In this document: piece by piece, positions 36,501-48,996 of the stretch
How positions within the stretch are numbered: position 1 is the stretch's first letter
How the letters are laid out: the number at the start of each line of letters is the position of its first letter
Origin: Ligustrum vulgare
Lineage: Eukaryota; Streptophyta; Magnoliopsida; Lamiales; Oleaceae
Direction: 5' to 3'
Length of the DNA: 64,000 nucleotides
NCBI GenBank assembly: GCA_963555705.1
Contig: OY743171.1
Coordinates: 28,142,852-28,206,851 of the forward strand
Made by a program: the position numbers and the translations under genes
The notes under the pieces: model-generated
What the model saw: the letters and a program-made list of their open reading frames with translations, nothing else
What the model was told of the DNA's origin: nothing
Database searches by the model: none

Positions 36501-37276
36501 GTTCCCAATCCTAAGGGTTTATTATACTAAAAAAAATAGTCTCAATTTCTAATTGAAAAAAAATTGATTCACAATACTTGCGGGTTCTCAATTTCAAATT
36601 GCATCCCTTGGTCGTCTTCGACCACAATTTTGACTTCATCCTTCTTCCCACATATCATTTCTTATATAATTCCCATTTGACACGTTTTTAAAACTCTTGT
36701 GTGGTTTGAATAATGTCTTTCTTCACGTGGTTGCACTTTTATTAAGTAGTGCATTATTCTCTTGGTGTCTTAATCATAGATTATTCTACTACCGAACGAT
36801 TTCAATTGTCTAAATTGCATTGAAAGGAACACTGAAAGCCCCATAACTATTCTTGAAAACAGAATTCCAAATCCAAAGGGTTTCTACTCAAAAAAAGAGT
36901 CTCAATCTCTAACTTAAAAAATCTGACTCAAAAATTGAGTCCCTAGGTCTTCGTCGACCATAATTTTTCCTCCAACCTTCTTCCCACATATCATTTCTTT
37001 TATAATGCCATTTTTAACATGTTCCTGCAGTCTTGTCTGGTATGAATAATGTCTTTCTTCACGTAGTTGTACTTTTTCTAAGTAGTGCATTCTCTAAGTG
37101 TTTTTATCATAGCTTATTCTACCAATGAATAATGTCTGGTACGAATAATGTCTTTCTTCACGTAGTTGTACTTTTTCTAAGTAGTGCATTCTCTCGGTGT
37201 TTTTATCATTGCTTATTCTCCCAATGAACCATTTCAATTGTCCAAAGTGTATTGGAGAGAACCGTGGAAGTCCCAA
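27577..37276. repeat. Homogeneous run of about 1191-bp higher-order repeats
   Basis: Eight successive A-B-C trimers with only scattered substitutions between units, for example TTCTACC versus TTCTCCC in the A monomer and CAGTATTTT versus CAGTCTTGT before it. One unit near 29990 lacks about 16 bp. The similarity between units is far higher than between A, B and C monomers within a unit, which defines a higher-order repeat. Confidence 0.93.
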
Positions 37277-37279
37277 AAT

Positions 37280-37500
37280 TATTCCTGAAAAGGGACTCCA
37301 AATCCTAAGGGTTTATTATACTAAAAAAAAAATAGTCTCAATTTCTAATTGAAAAAAAATTGATTCACAATACTTGCGGGTTCTCAATTTCAAATTGCAT
37401 CCCTTGGTCGTCTTCGACCACAATTTTGACTTCATCCTTCTTCCCACATATCATTTCTTATATAATTCCCATTTGACACGTTTTTAAAACTCTTGTGTGG
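37280..37500. repeat. A/B hybrid satellite monomer
   Basis: The left part is A-type (GGACTCCAAATCC and the longer A-tract before TAGTCTC). From GGGTTCTCAATTTC (about 37378) it is B-type (GACCACAATTTTGACTTCATCC). The switch lies between about 37330 and 37382. It explains why the next A unit is 1493 bp away instead of 1887. Confidence 0.85.
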
Positions 37501-40500
37501 TTTGAATAATGTCTTTCTTCACGTGGTTGTACTTTTATTAAGTAGTGCATTATTCTCTTGGTGTCTTAATCATAGATTATTCTACTACCGAACGATTTCA
37601 ATTGTCTATATTGCATTGAAAGGAACACTGAAAGCCCCAAAACTATTCTTGAAAACAGAATTCCAAATCCAAAGGGTTTCTACTCAAAAAAAGAGTCTCA
37701 ATCTCTAACTTAAAAAATCTGACTCAAAAATTGAGTCCCCAGGTCTTCGTCGACCATAATTTTTCCTCCAACCTTCTTCCCACATATCATTTCTTTTATA
37801 ATGCCATTTTTAACATGTTCCTGCAGTCTTTTCTGGTATGAATAATGTCTTTCTTCACGTAGTTGTACTTTTTCTAAGTAGTGCATTCTCTCGGTGTTTT
37901 TATCATAGCTTATTCTACCAATGAACCATTTTCAATTGTCCAAAGTGTATTGGAGAGAACAGTAAAAGTCAAAAAATCATTCCTGAAAAGGGAGTTCCCA
38001 ATCCTAAGGGTTTATTATACTAAAAAAAATAGTCTCAATTTCTAATTGAAAAAAAATTGATTCACAATACTTGCGGGTTCTCAATTTCAAATTGCATCCC
38101 TTGGTCGTCTTCGACCACAATTTTGACTTCATCCTTCTTCCCACATATCATTTCTTATATAATTCCCATTTGACACGTTTTTAAAACTCTTGTGTGGTTT
38201 GAATAATGTCTTTCTTCACGTGGTTGCACTTTTATTAAGTAGTGCATTATTCTCTTGGTGTCTTAATCATAGATTATTCTACTACCGAACGATTTCAATT
38301 GTCTAAATTGCATTGAAAGGAACACTGAAAGCCCCATAACTATTCTTGAAAACAGAATTCCAAATCCAAAGGGTTTCTACTCAAAAAAAGAGTCTCAATC
38401 TCTAACTTAAAAAATCTGACTCAAAAATTGAGTCCCTAGGTCTTCGTCGACCATAATTTTTCCTCCAACCTTCTTCCCACATATCATTTCTTTTATAATG
38501 CCATTTTTAACATGTTCCTGCAGTCTTGTCTGGTATGAATAATGTCTTTCTTCACGTAGTTGTACTTTTTCTAAGTAGTGCATTCTCTAAGTGTTTTTAT
38601 CATAGCTTATTCTACCAATGAATAATGTCTGGTACGAATAATGTCTTTCTTCACGTAGTTGTACTTTTTCTAAGTAGTGCATTCTCTCGGTGTTTTTATC
38701 ATTGCTTATTCTCCCAATGAACCATTTCAATTGTCCAAAGTGTATTGGAGAGAACCGTGGAAGTCCCAAAATTATTCCTGAAAAGGGACTCCAAATCCTA
38801 AGGGTTTATTATACTAAAAAAAAAATAGTCTCAATTTCTAATTGAAAAAAAATTGATTCACAATACTTGCGGGTTTTCAATTTCAAATTGCATCCCTTGG
38901 TCGTCTTCGACCATAATTTTGACTCCATCCTTCTTCCCACATATCATTTCTTATATAATTCCCATTTGACACGTTTTGAAAACTCTTGTGTGGTTTGAAT
39001 AATGTCTTTCTTCACGTGGTTGTACTTTTATTAAGTAGTGCATTATTCACGTAGTTGTACTTTTTCTAAGTAGTGCATTCTCTCGGTATTTTTATCATAG
39101 CTTATTCTACCAATGAACCATTTCAATTGTCCAAAGTGTATTGGAGAGAACAGTGGAAGTCCCAAAATCATTCCTGAAAAGGGAGTTCCAAATCCTAAGG
39201 GTTTATTATACTAAAAAAAATAGTCTCAATTTCTAATTGAAAAAAAATTGATTCACAATACTTGCGGGTTCTCAATTTCAAATTGCATCCCTTGGTCGTC
39301 TTCGACCACAATTTTGACTTCATCCTTCTTCCCACATATCATTTCTTATATAATTCCCATTTGACACGTTTTTAAAACTCTTGTGTGGTTTGAATAATGT
39401 CTTTCTTCTCGTGGTTGTACTTTTATTAAGTAGTGCATTATTCTCTTGGTGTCTTAATCATAGATTATTCTACTACCGAACGATTTCAATTGTCTAAATT
39501 GCATTGAAAGGAACACTGAAAGCCCCAAAACTATTCTTGAAAATAGAATTCCAAATCTAAAGGGTTTCTACTCAAAAAAAGAGTCTCAATCTCTAACTTA
39601 AAAAATCTGACTCAAAAATTGAGTCCCCAGGTCTTCGTCGACCATAATTTTTCCTCCAACCTTCTTCCCACATATCATTTCTTTTATAATGCCATTTTTA
39701 ACATGTTCCTGCAGTCTTTTCTGGTATGAATAATGTCTTTCTTCACGTAGTTGTACTTTTTCTAAGTAGTGCATTCTCTCGGTGTTTTTATCATAGCTTA
39801 TTCTACCAATGAACCATTTCAATTGTCCAAAGTGTATTGGAGAGAACAGTGGAAGTCCCAAAATCATTCCTGAAAAGGGAGTTCCCAATCCTAAGGGTTT
39901 ATTATACTAAAAAAAATAGTCTCAATTTCTAATTGAAAAAAAATTGATTCACAATACTTGCGGGTTCTCAATTTCAAATTGCATCCCTTGGTCGTCTTCG
40001 ACCACAATTTTGACTTCATCCTTCTTCCTACATATCATTTCTTATATAATTCCCATTTGACACGTTTTTAAAACTCTTGTGTGGTTTGAATAATGTCTTT
40101 CTTCACGTGGTTGCACTTTTATTAAGTAGTGCATTATTCTCTTGGTGTCTTAATCATAGATTATTCTACTACCGAACGATTTCAATTGTCTAAATTGCAT
40201 TGAAAGGAACACTGAAAGCCCCAAAACTATTCTTGAAAACAGAATTCCAAATCCAAAGGGTTTCTACTCAAAAAAAGAGTCTCAATCTCTAAGTTAAAAA
40301 GTCTGACTCAAAAATTGAGTCCCCAGGTCTTCGTCAACCATAATTTTTCCTCCAACCTTCTTCCCACTTATCATTTCTTTTATAATGCCATTTTTAACAT
40401 GTTCCTGCATTCTTGTCTGGTATGAATAATGTCTTTCTTCACGTAGTTGTACTTTTTCTAAGTAGTGCATTCTCTAAGTGTTTTTATCATAGCTTATTCT

Positions 40501-43500
40501 ACCAATGAATAATGTCTGGTACGAATAATGTCTTTCTTCACGTAGTTGTACTTTTTCTAAGTAGTGCATTCTCTCGGTGTTTTTATCATTGCTTATTCTA
40601 CCAATGAACCATTTCAATTGTCCAAAGTGTATTGGAGAGAACCGTGGAAGTCCCAAAATTATTCCTGAAAAGGGACTCCAAATCCTAAGGGTTTATTATA
40701 CTAAAAAAAAAATAGTCTCAATTTCTAATTGAAAAAAAAATGATTCACAATACTTGCGGGTTTTCAATTTCAAATTGCATCCCTTGGTCGTCTTCGACCA
40801 TAATTTTGACTCCATCCTTCTTCCCACATATCATTTCTTATATAATTCCCATTTGACACGTTTTGAAAACTCTTGTGTGGTTTGAATAATGTCTTTCTTC
40901 ACGTGCTTGTACTTTTATTAAGTAGTGCATTATTCACGTAGTTGTACTTTTTCTAAGTAGTGCATTCTCTCGGTGTTTTTATCATAGCTTATTCTACCAA
41001 TGAACCATTTCAATTGTCCAAAGTGTATTGGAGAGAACAGTGGAAGTCCCAAAATCATTCCTGAAAAGGGAGTTCCCAATCCTAAGGGTTTATTATACTA
41101 AAAAAAATAGTCTCAATTTCTAATTGAAAAAAAATTGATTCACAATACTTGCGGGTTCTCAATTTCAAATTGCATCCCTTGGTCGTCTTCGACCACAATT
41201 TTGACTTCATCCTTCTTCCCACATATCATTTCTTATATAATTCCCATTTGACACGTTTTTAAAACTCTTGTGTGGTTTGAATAATGTCTTTCTTCACGTG
41301 GTTGCACTTTTATTAAGTAGTGCATTATTCTCTTGGTGTCTTAATCATAGATTATTCTACTACCGAACGATTTCAATTGTCTAAATTGCATTGAAAGGAA
41401 CACTGAAAGCCCCAAAACTATTCTTGAAAACAGAATTCCAAATCCAAAGGGTTTCTACTCAAAAAAAGAGTCTCAATCTCTAACTTAAAAAATCTGACTC
41501 AAAAATTGAGTCCCCAGGTCTTCGTCGACCATAATTTTTCCTCCAACCTTCTTCCCACATATCATTTCTTTTATAATGCCATTTTTAACATGTTCCTGCA
41601 GTCTTGTCTGGTATGAATAATGTCTTTCTTCACGTAGTTGTACTTTTTCTAAGTAGTGCATTCTCTAAGTGTTTTTATCATAGCTTATTCTACCAATGAA
41701 TAATGTCTGGTACGAATAATGTCTTTCTTCACGTAGTTGTACTTTTTCTAAGTAGTGCATTCTCTCGGTGTTTTTATCATTGCTTATTCTACCAATGAAC
41801 CATTTCAATTGTCCAAAGTGTATTGGAGAGAACCGTGGAAGTCCCAAAATTATTCCTGAAAAGGGACTCCAAATCCTAAAGGTTTATTATACTAAAAAAA
41901 AAATAGTCTCAGTTTCTAATTGAAAAAAAATTGATTCACAATACTTGCGGGTTTTCAATTTCAAATTGCATCCCTTGGTCGTCTTCGACCATAATTTTGA
42001 ATCCATCCTTCTTCCCACATATCATTTCTTATATAATTCCCATTTGACACGTTTTGAAAACTCTTGTGTGGTTTGAATAATGTCTTTCTTCACGTGGTTG
42101 TACTTTTATTAAGTAGTGCATTATTCACGTAGTTGTACTTTTTCTAAGTAGTGCATTCTCTCGGTGTTTTTATCATAGCTTATTCTACCAATGAACCATT
42201 TCAATTGTCCAAAGTGTATTGGAGAGAACAGTGGAAGTCCCAAAATCATTCCTGAAAAGGGAGTTCCCAATCCTAAGGGTTTATTATACTAAAAAAAATA
42301 GTCTCAATTTCTAATTGAAAAAAATTGATTCACAATACTTGCGGGTTCTCAATTTCAAATTGCATCCCTTGGTCGTCTTCGACCACAATTTTGACTTCAT
42401 CCTTCTTCCCACATATCATTTCTTATATAATTCCCATTTGACACGTTTTTAAAACTCTTGTGTGGTTTGAATAATGTCTTTCTTCACGTGGTTGTACTTT
42501 TATTAAGTAGTGCATTATTCTCTTGGTGTCTTAATCATAGCTTATTCTACCAACGAACGATTTCAATTGTCTAAATTGCATTGAAAGGAACACTGAAAGC
42601 CCCAAACTATTCTTCAAAACAGAATTCCAAATCCAAAGGGTTTCTACTCAAAAAAAGAGTCTCAATCTCTAACTTAAAAAATCTGACTCAAAAATTGCAT
42701 CCCCTGGTCTTCGTCGACCATAATTTTTCCTCCAACCTTCTTCCCACATATCATTACTTTTATAATGCCATTTTTAACATGTTCCTGCAGTCTTGTCTGG
42801 TATGAATAATGTCTTTCTTCACGTAGTTGTACTTTTTCTAAGTAGTGCATTCTCTCGGTGTTTTTATCATAGCTTATTCTACCAATTGACCATTTCAATT
42901 GTCCCAAGTGTATTGGAGAGAACAGTGGAAGTCCCAAAATTATTCCTGAAAAGGGAGTTCCCAATCCTAAGGGTTTATTATACTAAAAAAAAATAGTCTC
43001 AATTTCTGATTGAAAAAAAATTGATTCACAGTACTTGCGGGTTTTCAATTTCAAATTGCATCCCTTGGTGACTGTCTTCGACCATAATTTTGACTCCATC
43101 CTTCTTCCCACATATCATTTCTTATATAATTCCCATTTGACACGTTTTGAAAACTCTTGTGTGGTTTGAATAATGTCTTTCTTCACGAGGTTGTACGTTT
43201 ATTAAGTAGTGCATTATTCACGTAGTTGTACTTTTTCTAAGTAGTGCATTCTCTCGGTGTTTTTATCATAGCTTATTCTACCAATGAACCATTTCAATTG
43301 TTCAAAGTGTATTGGAGAGAACAGTGGAAGTCCCAAAATCATTCCTGAAAAGGGAGTTCCCAATCCTAAGGGTTTATTATACTAAAAAAAATAGTCTCAA
43401 TTTCTAATTGAAAAAAAAATTGATTCACAATACTTGGGGGTTTTCAATTTCAAATTGCATCCCTTGGTCGTCTTCGACCATAATTTTGACTCCATCCTTC

Positions 43501-43897
43501 TTCCCACATATCATTTCTTATATAATTCCCATTTGACACGTTTTGAAAACTCTTGTGTGGTTTGAATAATGTCTTTCTTCACGTGGTTGTACTTTTATTA
43601 AGTAGTGCATTATTCACGTAGTTGTACTTTTTCTAAGTAGTGCATTCTCTCGGTGTTTTTATCATAGCTTATTCTACCAATGAACCATTTCAATTGTTCA
43701 AAGTGTATTGGAGAGAACAGTGGAAGTCTCAAAATCATTCCTGAAAAGGGAGTTCCCAATCCTAAGGGTTTATTATACTAAAAAAAATAGTCTCAATTTC
43801 TAATTGAAAAAAAAATTGATTCACAATACTTGGGGGTTTTCAATTTCAAATTGCATCCCTTGGTCATCTTCGACCATAATTTTGACTCCATCCTTCT

Positions 43898-44800
43898 TGA
43901 TGAGAACCCGGAAGGGGGTCCTCGTCGTAGCTCGCGGAATAACGCTTGGAAAGTTCCGAATTCAGGTTGGAACGGACGATAACACGACAACCCCGACCTC
44001 ACGACGCAAGAACCAGGGGTATATTAAACCCGAGACCCGTTATGATGCGGAGATAAGAACCGTAATGGTTTGAACGCCACAAAGGATGCCCACGCCTTTG
44101 ATAAGTTCGATTTGTTGAACACCACAAATATTCCACAATATTTGATAAGTTCGAAGTTTGTTCAATTCCAGAACAATGTTGAGAAAACACTCAATATAAT
44201 TTTTATTCACCAAAAGTATTCTGTTTTTACATTGAATGGAAAAGCATATAAATAGGCAAAATAAAACCTAATCGCTAACTGACTCTGAATAGAATTCTAA
44301 TTAGGCTAAAATACCTAAAATAACTAAAATACCAAAATAACCAAAATTACCAAAATTAGAAAAAGAATTAAAAACAATTAAAGGAAATACAAATCAACTG
44401 AAATACTAAAATCCCGAAAAATCTGATTTGCACCGCTTACGGCCGTAAAAGTCGGACTTACGGCCGTAAGTCCTTCTCTGTTCAAAATGTCACCATATTA
44501 GTTACGGCCGTGAGGATCGATGTTACGGCCGTAAATCTCCTTCTGAACAAAAATACCAATTTTCATTTACGGCCGTGAGGAATGTGATGCGGCCGTGAAA
44601 TCCATAGGTTACGGCCGTGAGAAACAATGTTACGGCCGTAACGCATCTTCTACCCAATTTTCTGATTTTCTGATCCGTTGACGTGATTTGAATCTCGACT
44701 CGAGTCCAACACAAAACTTGTTCATTTTTCCATGTAGAATATTGTTGAATTGCCCGTATCTTGATTTCTCATTTTTTGACACCTTTTCCGGATCACATCA
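43898..44800 (-). mobile_element. Solo LTR of element 3 family
   Basis: 903 bp, TGATGAGAACCC...GGATCACATCA on the + strand, flanked by CTTCT at 43893-43897 and 44801-44805. It is the same length as both LTRs of element 3. A solo LTR with an intact target duplication arises by recombination between the two LTRs of a complete element. It carries eight TTACGGCCGTAA-type palindromes (44437-44641) and a TATAAATA/TATTTATA box at 44247-44254. The overlapping short frames (43793-44714) are LTR shadows. Confidence 0.95.
44437..44641. repeat. Palindrome array TTACGGCCGTAA (solo LTR)
   Basis: Eight sites in 205 bp, all sharing CGGCCGT, some with GTGA instead of GTAA. Spacing is irregular, 15-40 bp. The same arrays lie at 48323-48527 and 50952-51156 in element 3. 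Confidence 0.93.
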
Positions 44801-47783
44801 CTTCTTCCCACATATCATTTCTTATATAATTCCCATTTGACACGTTTTGAAAACTCTTGTGTGGTTTGAATAATGTCTTTCTTCACGTGGTTGTACTTTT
44901 ATTAAGTAGTGCATTTTTCACGTAGTTGTACTTTTTCTAAGTAGTGGATTCTCTCGGTGTTTTTATCATAACTTATTCTACCAATGAACCATTTCAATTT
45001 TCCAAAGTGTACTGGAGAGAACAGTGGAAGTCCCAAAATCATTCCTGAAAAGGGAGTTCCCAATCCTAAGGGTTTATTATACTAAAAAAAATAGTCTCAA
45101 TTTCTAATTGAAAAAAAATTGATTCACAATACTTGCGGGTTTTCAATTTCAAATTGCATCCATTGGTCGTCTTCGACCATAATTTTGACTCCATCCTTCT
45201 CTTCCCACATATCATTTCTTATACAATGCCCTTTTGACACGTTTTGAAAACTCTTGTGTGGTTTGAATAATGTCTATCTTCACGTGGTTGTACTTTTATT
45301 AAGTAGTGCATTATTCTCTTGGTGTCTTAATCATAGCTTATTCTACCAACGAACGATTTCAATTGTCTAAATTGCATTGAAAGGAACACTGAAAGCCCCA
45401 AAACTATTCTGAAAACAGAATTCCAAATCCAAAGGGTTTCTACTCAAAAAAAGAGTCTCAATCTCTAACTTAAAAAATCTGACTCAAAAATTGAGTCCCC
45501 AGGTCTTCGTCGACCATAATTTTTCCTCCAACCTTCTTCCCACATATCATTTCTTTTATAATGTCATTTTTATCATGTTCCTGTAGTCTTTTCTGGTATG
45601 AATAATGTCTTTCTTCACGTAGTTGTACTTTTTCTAAGTAGTGCATTCTCTAAGTGTTTTTATCATAGCTTATTCTACCAATGAACCATTTCAGTTGTCC
45701 AAAGTGTATTGGAGAGAACCGTGGAAGTCCCAAAATTATTCCTGAAAAGGGACTCCAAATCCTAAAGGTTTATTATACTAAAAAAAAAATAGTCTCAGTT
45801 TCTAATTGAAAAAAAATTGATTCACAATACTTGCGGGTTTTCAATTTCAAATTGCATCCCTTGGTCGTCTTCGACCATAATTTTGAATCCATCCTTCTTC
45901 CCACATATCATTTCTTATATAATTCCCATTTGACACGTTTTGAAAACTCTTGTGTGGTTTGAATAATGTCTTTCTTCACGTGGTTGTACTTTTATTAAGT
46001 AGTGCATTATTCACGTAGTTGTACTTTTTCTAAGTAGTGCATTCTCTCGGTGTTTTTATCATAGCTTATTCTACCAATGAACCATTTCAATTGTCCAAAG
46101 TGTATTGGAGAGAACAGTGGAAGTCCCAAAATCATTCCTGAAAAGGGAGTTCCCAATCCTAAGGGTTTATTATACTAAAAAAAATAGTCTCAATTTCTAA
46201 TTGAAAAAAATTGATTCACAATACTTGCGGGTTCTCAATTTCAAATTGCATCCCTTGGTCGTCTTCGACCACAATTTTGACTTCATCCTTCTTCCCACAT
46301 ATCATTTCTTATATAATTCCCATTTGACACGTTCTTAAAACTCTTGTGTGGTTTGAATAATGTCTTTCTTCACGTGGTTGTACTTTTATTAAGTAGTGCA
46401 TTATTCTCTTGGTGTCTTAATCATAGCTTATTCTACCAACGAACGATTTCAATTGTCTAAATTGCATTGAAAGGAACACTGAAAGCCCCAAACTATTCTT
46501 CAAAACAGAATTCCAAATCCAAAGGGTTTCTACTCAAAAAAAGAGTCTCAATCTCTAACTTAAAAAATCTGACTCAAAAATTGCATCCCCTGGTCTTCGT
46601 CGACCATAATTTTTCCTCCAACCTTCTTCCCACATATCATTACTTTTATAATGCCATTTTTAACATGTTCCTGCAGTCTTGTCTGGTATGAATAATGTCT
46701 TTCTTCACGTAGTTGTACTTTTTCTAAGTAGTGCATTCTCTCGGTGTTTTTATCATAGCTTATTCTACCAATTGACCATTTCAATTGTCCCAAGTGTATT
46801 GGAGAGAACAGTGGAAGTCCCAAAATTATTCCTGAAAAGGGAGTTCCCAATCCTAAGGGTTTATTATACTAAAAAAAAATAGTCTCAATTTCTGATTGAA
46901 AAAAAATTGATTCACAGTACTTGCGGGTTTTCAATTTCAAATTGCATCCCTTGGTGACTGTCTTCGACCATAATTTTGACTCCATCCTTCTTCCCACATA
47001 TCATTTCTTATATAATTCCCATTTGACACGTTTTGAAAACTCTTGTGTGGTTTGAATAATGTCTTTCTTCACGAGGTTGTACGTTTATTAAGTAGTGCAT
47101 TATTCACGTAGTTGTACTTTTTCTAAGTAGTGCATTCTCTCGGTGTTTTTATCATAGCTTATTCTACCAATGAACCATTTCAATTGTTCAAAGTGTATTG
47201 GAGAGAACAGTGGAAGTCCCAAAATCATTCCTGAAAAGGGAGTTCCCAATCCTAAGGGTTTATTATACTAAAAAAAATAGTCTCAATTTCTAATTGAAAA
47301 AAAAATTGATTCACAATACTTGGGGGTTTTCAATTTCAAATTGCATCCCTTGGTCATCTTCGACCATAGTTTTGACTCCATCCTTCTTCCCACATATCAT
47401 TTCTTATATAATTCCCATTTGACACGTTTTGAAAACTCTTGTGTGGTTTGAATAATGTCTTTCTTCACGTGGTTGTACTTTTATTAAGTAGTGCATTATT
47501 CACGTAGTTGTACTTTTTCTAAGTAGTGCATTCTCTCGGTGTTTTTATCATAGCTTATTCTACCAATGAACCATTTCAATTGTTCAAAGTGTATTGGAGA
47601 GAACAGTGGAAGTCTCAAAATCATTCCTGAAAAGGGAGTTCCCAATCCTAAGGGTTTATTATACTAAAAAAAATAGTCTCAATTTCTAATTGAAAAAAAA
47701 ATTGATTCACAATACTTGGGGGTTTTCAATTTCAAATTGCATCCCTTGGTCATCTTCGACCATAATTTTGACTCCATCCTTCT
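44801..47783. repeat. Satellite array, segment 4
   Basis: Resumes with CTTCT after the solo LTR. It consists of A, B and C monomers belonging to segmental duplication copies A and B, joined near 45495-45667. It ends at the element 3 insertion. Confidence 0.95.
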
Positions 47784-48686
47784 TGATGAGAACCCGGAAG
47801 GGGGTCCTCGTCGTAGCTCGCGGAATAACGCTTGGAAAGTTCCGAATTCAGGTTGGAACGGACGATAACACGACAACCCCGACCTCACGACGCAAGAACC
47901 AGGGGTATATTAAACCCGAGACCCGTTATGATGCGGAGATAAGAACCGTAATGGTTTGAACGCCACAAAGGATGCCCACGCCTTTGATAAGTTCGATTTG
48001 TTGAACACCACAAATATTCCACAATATTTGATAAGTTCGAAGTTTGTTCAATTCCAGAACAATGTTGAGAAAACACTCAATATAATTTTTATTCACCAAA
48101 AGTATTCTGTTTTTACATTGAATGGAAAAGCATATAAATAGGCAAAATAAAACCTAATCGCTAACTGACTCTGAATAGAATTCTAATTAGGCTAAAATAC
48201 CTAAAATAACTAAAATACCAAAATAACCAAAATTACCAAAATTAGAAAAAGAATTAAAAACAATTAAAGGAAATACAAATCAACTGAAATACTAAAATCC
48301 CGAAAAATCTGATTTGCACCGCTTACGGCCGTAAAAGTCGGACTTACGGCCGTAAGTCCTTCTCTGTTCAAAATGTCACCATATTAGTTACGGCCGTGAG
48401 GATCGATGTTACGGCCGTAAATCTCCTTCTGAACAAAAATACCAATTTTCATTTACGGCCGTGAGGAATGTGATGCGGCCGTGAAATCCATAGGTTACGG
48501 CCGTGAGAAACAATGTTACGGCCGTAACGCATCTTCTGCCCAATTTTCTGATTTTCTGATCCGTTGACGTGATTTGAATCTCGACTCGAGTCCAACACAA
48601 AACTTGTTCATTTTTCCATGTAGAATATTGTTGAATTGCCCGTATCTTGATTTCTCATTTTTTGACACCTTTTCCGGATCACATCA
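47784..48686 (-). repeat. Element 3 LTR, left copy (3' LTR)
   Basis: 903 bp, ending GGATCACATCA next to the polypurine tract. Palindrome array at 48323-48527; TATTTATA on the - strand at 48133-48140 is a candidate TATA box. Confidence 0.95.
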
Positions 48687-48722
48687 TCCCCTCTTCCTTT
48701 AAGATGATTCGTCCCGAATCAT
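48687..48722 (-). other. Polypurine tract and dyad of element 3
   Basis: On the - strand ATGATTCGGGACGAATCAT (48704-48722; 8-bp arms) precedes AAAGGAAGAGGGGA (48687-48700), which abuts the LTR. The block is repeated in degenerate form near 48755-48785 and 48940-48978, so the pre-LTR segment has been tandemly duplicated. Confidence 0.85.
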
Positions 48723-48996
48723 AACATTTTTCTTGGCTTCTTTTCCGGATCAGTTCATCCCCTCTTCCTTTAAAATGATTCGTCCCGAATCATAAAGCTG
48801 TTCTTGGCTTGCCCACTTGGTTTAGCCTCGAACCTTCTTCGTACAAGCAATGTTTGATCTTTGACGTTCTCCGAACCTGCTTGACTTCTTGTTTTGGCTT
48901 GAATTATAGTTTTTCCCGTCAAGCCCACCCTGATTCGTACCATTCCCTCCTTCTTTAGGATGATTCGTGCCGAATCATGGTGTTGTTCTTGAAAAA

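Larger units (their letters stand above)
24329..43897. repeat. Satellite array, segment 3 (longest uninterrupted run)
   Basis: 19.6 kb. It opens with the second ATAAT target copy. A-type landmarks fall at 25195, 27082, 27577, 28769, about 29960, 31137, 32329, 33521, 34711, 35902, 37094, 38587, 40474 and 41665. Spacing is 1190-1192 bp for most (ABC trimers), 1887 bp twice (ABCBC), 1493 bp once (contains a hybrid monomer) and 495 bp once. Between 28769 and 37276 the trimers are nearly identical. The frames of 60-102 codons in this stretch repeat with the monomers and are not genes. Confidence 0.96.
41782..45494. repeat. Segmental duplication, copy A (with solo LTR)
   Basis: Collinear with copy B at an offset of 3886 up to the LTR and 6515 after it. 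It shares rare variants such as AGTCTCAGTTTC, CCAATTGACC, GTGCATTTTTCACG and AGTGTACTGG. The only large difference is that copy B holds the complete element 3. Confidence 0.9.
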
